Source: CAYQVW01 sp964421245 (GTDB lineage Bacteria > Margulisbacteria > WOR-1 > XYC2-FULL-46-14). From it: 64,000 nucleotides of DNA. The notes below the pieces were generated by a model. It made no database searches. It was given only the letters and a program-made list of their open reading frames with translations, and had not been told where the DNA came from. The stretch is from NCBI GenBank assembly GCA_964421245.1, contig CAYQVW010000002.1:89442-153441 (forward strand), read 5' to 3'. The translations under genes and the position numbers were made by a program. Positions 57,985 through 64,000 of this stretch are shown here, piece after piece (position 1 is the stretch's first letter; each line of letters opens with the position of its first letter).

Positions 57985-58920
57985 ATGCGTATACTCTTTA
58001 TGGGGACTCCGAAGCCAGCGGCCTTTTGTTTGCAGGCATTGCTTGATGGGGGCGAACAAATCGTTGCCGTCGTTACGCAACCGGATCGTCCAGTCGGCAG
58101 GGGGCAGAAATTAACCGAACCTCCTGTAAAACAACTGGTTAAAAAATATCATATACCAATCGAACAACCAGAAAAGGTCAAAAACAATGAAACATTTGTA
58201 GATAAGATCCGCGCCTATGAACCAGACCTAATAGTAGTGGTTGCTTACGGAAAGATTCTTCCAAAAGAATTATTAGAAATACCAAAACATGGAGCAATCA
58301 ATGTTCATGCATCGCTTCTTCCAAAGTATCGCGGCGCCGGTCCAATCCAGTGGGCAATATTAAGGGGAGAAAAAGAGACCGGAATATCAATTATTCAATT
58401 GGTTGAAGAACTAGATGCCGGAGATATCCTTTTGCAAAAGAAAATCCCGATTGCACCGGACGATACCTCTCTATCACTCGGTCAAAAACTCTTTGATCTT
58501 GGGGCCGAACTTTTAGTTGATGCTATTTCAAAGATTAAGGCTGGAACAATAACCAGAACTCCGCAAAAAGATCACGAGGCAACTCAAGCACCTTTACTAA
58601 TGAAGGAGATCGGAGAGATTGATTTTAGAAAAACAGCAGTTGAGCTTCACAATCAAATCCGTGGGCTAATCCCCTGGCCTACTGCCCACACTTTTTATAA
58701 TAGAAAGATGTTAAAACTTTTGAAATCAGAAATTATACCAAATAAAAAAGGAAAACCGGGTGAGATACTGGAAATCATCAAAAACCAGGGCTTTGTCATC
58801 TCCTGCCAAGATACAGGGCTATTAATAACAGAAGTTCAACTTGAAGGCAAACGCAAAATGAAGGCTTCTGAGTTTATTTCTGGGCATAAGTTACAAGAAA
58901 ACGATATTTTACCGTCGTAA
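57985..58920 (+). CDS. fmt: Methionyl-tRNA formyltransferase
   Basis: Formylates initiator Met-tRNA using 10-formyltetrahydrofolate. 311 residues: FMGTPKPAAFCLQAL at the start, the catalytic NVHASLLPKYRGAGPIQWAI with its conserved His, ISIIQLVEELDAGDIL, and the C-terminal domain. An extended -10 TGCTAAAAT lies 10 nt before the ATG. Functionally linked to def. A MITE-like repeat begins at its stop codon. Confidence 0.96.
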   Translation: MRILFMGTPKPAAFCLQALLDGGEQIVAVVTQPDRPVGRGQKLTEPPVKQLVKKYHIPIEQPEKVKNNETFVDKIRAYEPDLIVVVAYGKILPKELLEIPKHGAINVHASLLPKYRGAGPIQWAILRGEKETGISIIQLVEELDAGDILLQKKIPIAPDDTSLSLGQKLFDLGAELLVDAISKIKAGTITRTPQKDHEATQAPLLMKEIGEIDFRKTAVELHNQIRGLIPWPTAHTFYNRKMLKLLKSEIIPNKKGKPGEILEIIKNQGFVISCQDTGLLITEVQLEGKRKMKASEFISGHKLQENDILPS

Positions 58921-59043
58921 TCTTTAATCCCTGTTTCCCAGATATTCTCCCTGATTTTGATTGTCTCAGGATTTCCCTGATATCCGGGAAATTGGGAAAG
59001 ATCACTATCCAGGGATAAGATTAGAGATTGAGGGATTAAAGAA
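58921..59043 (-). repeat. MITE-like repeat, copy B
   Basis: Reverse-complement copy of 3743-3864 with the same ends, TTCTTTAATCCC and GGGATTAAAGA. The internal palindrome reads TTTCCCGGATATCAGGGAAA on the reverse strand. It abuts the fmt stop. No coding capacity. Confidence 0.82.
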
Positions 59044-59047
59044 TATC

Positions 59048-59092
59048 AAAAAAAATAAAAAGGGAGAATTTCTAATAAAAGAAACTCCCCCT
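59048..59092 (-). terminator. Intrinsic terminator of the aldolase gene
   Basis: On the reverse strand GGGAGTTTC-loop-GAAATTCTCCC is followed by TTTTTATTTTTTTT. It separates the aldolase transcript from the MITE-like repeat and fmt. Confidence 0.82.
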
Positions 59093-59112
59093 TCTTTAAA
59101 AAACAAAACTAA

Positions 59113-60105
59113 TTACGCGGCACGTTCGGCTGACAAGAATACGTTTTTGTTCTTATGAATAACAATTGCTTTCATTGCTTCCATTGCAGCAGCTAATGGT
59201 TTTCTCCAGTCAATGTTTCCTGGATGTTCATTTTGATATTTCAAGTATGCTCCCATACCAGCGATTCTCAAATCAGTATCGGTATTGACCTTTACAACCG
59301 TACTCTGAATTGCTCGAGAGATATAATCTTCTGGAACACCAACTGCTTTACTAAGTTGTCCTCCGTTATCGTTAAATATTGCAACTGATAGAGGATCAAC
59401 TGTTGAGGCACCGTGCAATACAAGAGGAAAATCTCCAAGCCTTCTCTGTATTTCCTCTAAAATGTGCCAAGCGAGTTCAGGAAAAGCTTCTCCCTCTGTA
59501 GGAACAAATTTTTGCGCTCCGTGAGAAGTCCCAATAGCTATTGCTAAAGAGTGAACTCCTGTTTCTTCAACAAATCGTTCAACTTCTGCAGGGTCTGTGT
59601 AACTTGATTCTGCCGCAGAAACCTCTACCTCATCCTCAACTCCGGCTAATTTACCAAGCTCAGCCTCAACGCTAACTCCATATTGCTCCGCAAGTTCAAC
59701 AACCTGTTTTGTTAATGCAATGTTTCCTGCGAGGTCTTGTTTAGAGGCATCAATCATAACACTGGAGAAACCAGCTACAATACAATCTAGACATAACTGA
59801 AAAGTTGTTCCATGATCTAAGTGAAGGGCAACTGGAATCAATGATCCTTCAGCCCGAATATCTGATACAGCGGCAGCAACATGATCAACTAATACTCTCA
59901 TCCCATTGTGTTTTATCGCGCTTGAAGATGCAGCTAAAAGTGCTGGAGAATTTGTCTCCGCACAAGCCTGCAAAATTGCTCGGGTCTGTTCTGGGGTGGT
60001 TGTATTATAAGCTCCAACTCCATAACTATCCGCATTTGCACCAGCAAACATTTTCGACGTGTTTACAAATCCTCTACTCGCATACGGCGCTACTATCATT
60101 CCCAT
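59113..60105 (-). CDS. fba: Class II fructose-bisphosphate aldolase
   Basis: Zinc-dependent aldolase of glycolysis/gluconeogenesis (FBP to DHAP and G3P), 330 residues. Visible signatures: YGVGAYNTTT near the start, HLDHGTT with zinc His, the VEAELGKLAG segment, AIAIGTSHG, LVLHGAST and VKVNTDTDLR. Related ketose-bisphosphate aldolases acting on tagatose-bisphosphate cannot be excluded. GGAGGG precedes the ATG. Unusually for a central enzyme its promoter has the alternative-sigma motif, not a sigma-70 one. Confidence 0.93.
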   Translation of the reverse strand: MGMIVAPYASRGFVNTSKMFAGANADSYGVGAYNTTTPEQTRAILQACAETNSPALLAASSSAIKHNGMRVLVDHVAAAVSDIRAEGSLIPVALHLDHGTTFQLCLDCIVAGFSSVMIDASKQDLAGNIALTKQVVELAEQYGVSVEAELGKLAGVEDEVEVSAAESSYTDPAEVERFVEETGVHSLAIAIGTSHGAQKFVPTEGEAFPELAWHILEEIQRRLGDFPLVLHGASTVDPLSVAIFNDNGGQLSKAVGVPEDYISRAIQSTVVKVNTDTDLRIAGMGAYLKYQNEHPGNIDWRKPLAAAMEAMKAIVIHKNKNVFLSAERAA

Positions 60106-60136
60106 TTTGAACCCTCCTTATTTTTTTAGTACTTTT

Positions 60137-60163
60137 ATTTCGGAATGAATTTTGGGAAATTTC
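60137..60163 (-). promoter_or_regulatory. Alternative-sigma-type promoter for fba
   Basis: Reverse strand GAAA-N15-TCCGAAAT; GTGAAATTT is perfect, the -10-like box has one change from CCGATAT. The leader is about 25 nt with GGAGGG. Confidence 0.62.
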
Positions 60164-60177
60164 ACTCTATTTCATAA

Positions 60178-60996
60178 TCACATAAAAGTCGTAAAAAACA
60201 CAGTTCGGGCTTCCTCATCAATAGTTATTTCATCACGAGTTGCTATTCCAGCATTATCGCGAATATTATCTCTTATCCTATGCGTTGCATCCTCTAAAGT
60301 TTTTGCCACTTTTGCCCCGGGCTTATCCTCTGGTTGAACGTATTCAAAAAACAATCGCATTCCAATATATCTTTCTCCATGACGCTCAAAAACAAATTTC
60401 TTTAAAAAGCAAAAACCTATCTTTGGGCTATCTTCTACAAAAAGTGGATTGCCTAAGTTCACTTCCAATTCTTTAAAAGCGCTGTCTAGGCGACCTAAGA
60501 AAGAGAAACCAAACCCTTGATCACACCACTTATTGGTCGGTCGAACCATCTTCCAAACCAGATAGGGAAGATAGCGATCTTCTGGAATTCTCCAAATCAC
60601 TCTTGGATCAAGTACTCCGGAAAGAGCACTACGCGCACCCTGTCTTGTAAATTCCATATCAAATGCATCCGGATATGGATCACTAACAAGAGTCTGAGGC
60701 AACAAATTTATTAGAAGGGCAACAAGGTCCTCTTCTCCGTGGAGAACAGAAGAAGTTCGAGCGAGAATTGCATCTTCTTCTAATTTAGTCCACAAATATC
60801 CTTTTCCATGATCACTTCTTGCATATAAGCTTTCCGAATCCCCAACAAAAATAGTCCGCAGATGTTCTCGTGCATTTTCTCTAACATCTAGAATCCGCAT
60901 CCCAGTTTGACCTGCTCCAACAAAGGGAAAAGAGAGCCAAACCCGGTTTTGAGCCGGTCTTATTTCTCGCAAACGCCCATTAGTTGTTATCGTCAC
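60178..60996 (-). CDS. Family-less protein in the HAD gene operon
   Basis: About 272 residues from a GTG at 60996, which has GGGGG 6 nt upstream. An ATG at 61050 would give 18 more residues but a 43-bp overlap with the HAD gene. The protein is mixed alpha/beta, with aromatic-rich segments (VWLSFPFVGAG, FGFSFLGRLDSAF, KKFVFERHGERYIGMRLFFEYV) and no signal peptide. No family recognised. It follows the HAD gene closely and is probably co-transcribed and coupled. Confidence 0.6.
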   Translation of the reverse strand: MTITTNGRLREIRPAQNRVWLSFPFVGAGQTGMRILDVRENAREHLRTIFVGDSESLYARSDHGKGYLWTKLEEDAILARTSSVLHGEEDLVALLINLLPQTLVSDPYPDAFDMEFTRQGARSALSGVLDPRVIWRIPEDRYLPYLVWKMVRPTNKWCDQGFGFSFLGRLDSAFKELEVNLGNPLFVEDSPKIGFCFLKKFVFERHGERYIGMRLFFEYVQPEDKPGAKVAKTLEDATHRIRDNIRDNAGIATRDEITIDEEARTVFFTTFM

Positions 60997-61007
60997 AATA
61001 ATTCCCC

Positions 61008-61829
61008 CTAAGCCAAAATCGAAATTGATGGAAGCGTGTGCAACTTCCAATCTCTAATCAATCCAGAATCTAATTCCCCCTCAACCTCTTCACTAGTTAC
61101 TCCAGAATAAACCAATAAACCATGAAAGCCAAATTCGATCGCTGCCATTATATTCTCTAAAGAATCATCGATCATTAATATATTCTCGCGAGGAATTCCA
61201 TCAAAATGAGAAAAGGCAAATTCCCACACCGGTCGATGTGGTTTTCCTAGCCAGGTAAAAGCATCCTCTTGCGCAATCTCTCTTGCAATACTTCCCGCCA
61301 CAGGAAGTAGCTGTCCCCCTTCTATCGGAGCAAACATATCCGCGTTCGTTACGATAGCTGGAACCCCTCTTACAATTGCTATTGTGGCTAATCTCTTTGT
61401 TCTTTCAGAAAAACCGATATGTCTTGTTACTACCACTACTTCAATATCATCAATATGCACAGGTTCCTCAAGCAAAACTCCCCCAGCCTGTTTAATATAT
61501 TCTCCTCCCCCCTGATCCCCAACATTAAGAACCTTTTTTCCTATAAGTCCTCTCTCTTCGAAACAGGGGTGAAGAAGCATTCCTGAAGTTAAAATTTTTG
61601 CTGTAGGAATATTTATTCCATTGGCTAAAAGGCCTTGATAATGGTCTTCTGGGAGAGTAGAAGAATCGTTAGAAAGCAAAAAAAGTGGACCAATCCCTTG
61701 CATCATGGCAACAGCAAGATGAACGTTGGGAAAGAATTCTGATCCTCTTGATAAAACTCCCCATTTGTCCAGCAAAAATCCATTATAATGGCCGATGGTT
61801 TCTAAGAATTTAGCCTTGCTAATTTGCAT
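61008..61829 (-). CDS. HAD-superfamily hydrolase, class IIA (TIGR01459-like)
   Basis: 273 residues. Motif I LLDKWGVLSRG corresponds to the DxWGVxxxG form of HAD IIA phosphatases, although the second Asp position is Trp. Motif II is LLSNDSS, the Lys motif LGKPHRPVWEFA and the acidic motif MIDDSLENIMAA. A small-molecule phosphatase in the cytosol is likely; the substrate is unknown. The ATG lies 7 nt after the -10-like box of an alternative-sigma promoter, predicting a leaderless mRNA. Confidence 0.85.
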   Translation of the reverse strand: MQISKAKFLETIGHYNGFLLDKWGVLSRGSEFFPNVHLAVAMMQGIGPLFLLSNDSSTLPEDHYQGLLANGINIPTAKILTSGMLLHPCFEERGLIGKKVLNVGDQGGGEYIKQAGGVLLEEPVHIDDIEVVVVTRHIGFSERTKRLATIAIVRGVPAIVTNADMFAPIEGGQLLPVAGSIAREIAQEDAFTWLGKPHRPVWEFAFSHFDGIPRENILMIDDSLENIMAAIEFGFHGLLVYSGVTSEEVEGELDSGLIRDWKLHTLPSISILA

Positions 61830-61835
61830 GCATTT

Positions 61836-61862
61836 ATATCAGATAGGAATTAAGAAAATTTC
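61836..61862 (-). promoter_or_regulatory. Alternative-sigma-type promoter for the HAD gene
   Basis: Reverse strand GAAA-N15-TCTGATAT; GTCTGAAATTT replaces the usual GTGAAATTT. It ends 7 nt from the ATG. Confidence 0.65.
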
Positions 61863-61870
61863 AGACAATC

Positions 61871-63892
61871 TTATTTTGCAGCAGCAACCATCGTTTCTTG
61901 TATCCCATACATTATTAATAGTTCCAAAAACATTGCAGCATAGCTGTGCTTTACAAGGAAATCTTCGTCTAAATTCAAAGATAATGTTTCAAGTAATACC
62001 TCTTCTTCCAAATACTCAGGGTCTTTCCAGGTTCTTTCTGCTAAATAAACTCGAACCTTAAGGCCTTGGTTCCAAACCAAAGTAACTCTGCTTACATTAA
62101 GCTCATTTAAAACATCAACTTTTTCAGGAACAGCTGTCCCCCCTGGAACATAAAACCTTTCTATCACTGGAACTAAAGGAAGAACCTGGGTTATCTCTCT
62201 TTCTATTCTGAATATATGTTCATAATTGATCCTGGCTTCGGCCAACAATTCTCGAAGAGATTGTCTCTCTCTTCTATATGTTTCAATTAATTCTTCTCTA
62301 TCCCCTCTTGGGAAGGCTTGTTTTAATAATGGAATCCAATAGGCATCAACAGTATGCTCTGCGTCTCGAACCAAAGCCTCTGGTTCTGCTGATGGGGGAG
62401 AGTATGGTGGCTTTTCTCCATCCCCTTGATCACCATCATCTTCTTCATCAGAAAGAGGGGCGATCTCATTAAGCATTTTATGAACTGCGACAAAACTCCC
62501 ACACCCGCCCCCATATTTGTTTACAAAAGTTTTTGGCTCAGCAGCTTGTACTATATCTTGTTCTTTATCTACAAAATTATCCGTATACCTTTCCAATGCA
62601 TCACATATCTTTCTTTCTATCCTAGTATCTGAAAGCCTTGCTGCCTTAGCCAACCGCTCGGGGTCCTCTTCTTTTTTTGATAACAAAATAGCTCCAAGAG
62701 CATTAAAGAAAAAAGGGTCATCCTCTTCTTGGTATGAATTTCCTATTGACTCTGCCTCATTTAAGTCCCCTAGCAATAAATATATCCACTGCATAATTAT
62801 CCTAGTACTTTCAAGCAGTTCTTTGATAAAATCATCTTCAGTTTTTTCAAGTTCTTCCCTTTCAAAAACAAACTCCATTAGGTCTTCTTCTGAAGGGACA
62901 GCAAAAAGCGAGGCATAGAGCCTAGCGTTTAAAAGAAGAGTTCTTTCAAGAAGAGAAGGGTCTTCTGAAGCAACCCTTTCACTAGCTAAAAAATGAGCAA
63001 GAGGAATCCCATTTCTTTGTCTTGTCCTAATTAACGAATACCAAACTAGTGTTTCTTCAAAAGCATATTCCAAAAAGGATACTGCTTCACTAACCATTAC
63101 CTCTTCTGCCCTAGCATAGTGTCCAGCAAGATAATTAATCTGCGCTAAACGCAAAATAATTTCAAATACTTGCCTTTTTCTCTCGGGATTAAATTCAAAA
63201 AAATCAATAATCCTCTCGCCTCTTTTAAAAAAAATCTCCCCAACTTCAAGAAAAGCATCAAGATATCCTTGTCTACAAAGATAGGCTGCTGCCTGTGATA
63301 GAACATTCATGTCAGGGATAGGATTCTTTACCTCTGACAACAAGATATCTCTGATCTCATCCCTATGTCTTAAAATAAGATCATCTGTCAATCTTTCGCT
63401 GGTTGGTGATCTCCTAAAAACCCCGATTTCTCCCAGCCTTTCCTGTTGGGCAGCCAAAACCATATCAACCTGTTCACCAAAATCCTGTTCCCCTGGCGTC
63501 TGCGAAAAACTTCCCTTTTCAACAAAATCAAAAATTAAGTCAACCTTAGCTGTCGCCACATTAAAAACAAGTTCAAATCCATGAGGTTTTAAGACTTGGT
63601 TTATGGCATTAAGTCCTCTTGCGCGACTAATAGCATCTCTTAAACCAGGAGTACTAAGTACTACACGATTTAAAACATTTATATGTCCTATATGTAAACT
63701 AAAATTTCCGTGCTTTATCCTTGTAGTAAAACGCCGGGTGTGTTGGGCAATTTTTCTGTTAAGAGGAGAAACTAAGGCTGCTTGAAAAAAATCAGGAAGA
63801 GGCAAGGTTGTGGAATCAAGCTTTCTTGAAAGTAATATTCCACATCGCCTCGCTTGTCCTGGAAATTGTGTTGCAGATCCTTTCATAGCCAT
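61871..63892 (-). CDS. Large family-less protein with TPR-like helical region
   Basis: 673 residues. The basic N-terminal 130 residues have no recognisable domain. Residues about 190-440 are helix-rich with TPR-like spacing (AYLCRQGYLDAFLEVGEIFF, LAQINYLAGHYARAEEVMV, LLGDLNEAESIGNSYQEEDD). A Gly/Asp/Glu/Pro-rich linker follows near 490-510, then a helical and beta C-terminus ending YAAMFLELLIMYGI. No signal peptide. It could be a scaffold. The ATG is 9 nt from the -10-like box. Confidence 0.62.
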   Translation of the reverse strand: MAMKGSATQFPGQARRCGILLSRKLDSTTLPLPDFFQAALVSPLNRKIAQHTRRFTTRIKHGNFSLHIGHINVLNRVVLSTPGLRDAISRARGLNAINQVLKPHGFELVFNVATAKVDLIFDFVEKGSFSQTPGEQDFGEQVDMVLAAQQERLGEIGVFRRSPTSERLTDDLILRHRDEIRDILLSEVKNPIPDMNVLSQAAAYLCRQGYLDAFLEVGEIFFKRGERIIDFFEFNPERKRQVFEIILRLAQINYLAGHYARAEEVMVSEAVSFLEYAFEETLVWYSLIRTRQRNGIPLAHFLASERVASEDPSLLERTLLLNARLYASLFAVPSEEDLMEFVFEREELEKTEDDFIKELLESTRIIMQWIYLLLGDLNEAESIGNSYQEEDDPFFFNALGAILLSKKEEDPERLAKAARLSDTRIERKICDALERYTDNFVDKEQDIVQAAEPKTFVNKYGGGCGSFVAVHKMLNEIAPLSDEEDDGDQGDGEKPPYSPPSAEPEALVRDAEHTVDAYWIPLLKQAFPRGDREELIETYRRERQSLRELLAEARINYEHIFRIEREITQVLPLVPVIERFYVPGGTAVPEKVDVLNELNVSRVTLVWNQGLKVRVYLAERTWKDPEYLEEEVLLETLSLNLDEDFLVKHSYAAMFLELLIMYGIQETMVAAAK

Positions 63893-63900
63893 ACTTTAAT

Positions 63901-63927
63901 TTATCGATAGAGCCAGAAAAAAATTTC
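63901..63927 (-). promoter_or_regulatory. Alternative-sigma-type promoter for 61871-63892
   Basis: Reverse strand GAAA-N15-ATCGATAA with GGTGAAATTT upstream; near-leaderless geometry. Confidence 0.72.
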
Positions 63928-64000
63928 ACCTATTTTTGCCAAAAAATAGGAAAGTACGGAGACATGGTGGACCCCCCGAGATTGTTCAAATCAGGTATAT

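Noticed and set aside
63958..64000. Possible tRNA or gene start in the sequence around ATGGTGGACCCCCC
   Set aside because: No T-arm pairing or anticodon stem could be built on either strand, and the frame from 63964 is cut by the window edge with only a weak GGAG upstream.

Overview
The window is AT-rich, densely coded bacterial chromosome from a diderm lineage. Evidence for an outer membrane: an AsmA-like protein, a secretin with a PilP-like lipoprotein, and a PorV/PorQ-type barrel next to a protein ending in a FlgD-like (T9SS-type) sorting domain. The mix of ordinary metabolism, many family-less proteins and abundant short dispersed repeats suggests an uncultured candidate phylum, perhaps of the Margulisbacteria/WOR-1 (Saganbacteria) kind. 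That placement is inference. No tRNA, rRNA, CRISPR array, integrase or intact insertion sequence was seen.

Layout. 1-3712: partial dxr facing an rnfC-rnfD-rnfG operon that lacks E, A and B. 3743-3864: a MITE-like repeat. 3868-10287: a reverse-strand run with pepA, ndk, argH, argG and argF. 10415-11033: a small two-gene nucleotidyltransferase module. 11103-24215: lineage-specific exported or family-less proteins around fumarase, an S1-domain protein, pyrF and a diguanylate cyclase. 24372-31312: tgt, a PorV/FlgD-type pair, queA and a DUF2905 gene. 32012-38206: glycosyltransferase, DUF151, rplT-rpmI-infC-thrS, then gmk-rpoZ-coaBC. 38203-43815: a zinc-ribbon microprotein, hisB, phosphoesterase, then an ORF6N/PilP-like/secretin/YhcG run. 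44018-50917: GT39, AsmA, rluB, ribD, PASTA protein and a probable pseudokinase. 50931-63892: family-less genes including a repeat protein with a caspase/CHAT-like C-terminus, a split priA, def, fmt, a class II aldolase and a HAD protein.

Two regulatory patterns dominate. First, at least eighteen sites fit (G/C)AA(A/G)-N15-nnCGATnn, or that pattern with one change, with an invariant 15-nt spacer. They lie almost only in front of family-less, exported or signalling genes. The motif resembles sigma-28/sigma-D (or possibly ECF) promoters and suggests a large alternative-sigma regulon scattered among housekeeping operons. Second, many housekeeping and regulon genes have their ATG 7-10 nt after the -10 box, so leaderless or nearly leaderless mRNAs look common. 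infC appears to start at AUC.

Housekeeping clusters (thrS-infC-rpmI-rplT, tgt/queA, priA-def-fmt, argFGH) are recognisable but interrupted by single regulon genes carrying their own promoter. Short palindromic or low-complexity repeats lie between genes and also, in frame, inside queA, rluB and the AsmA gene.
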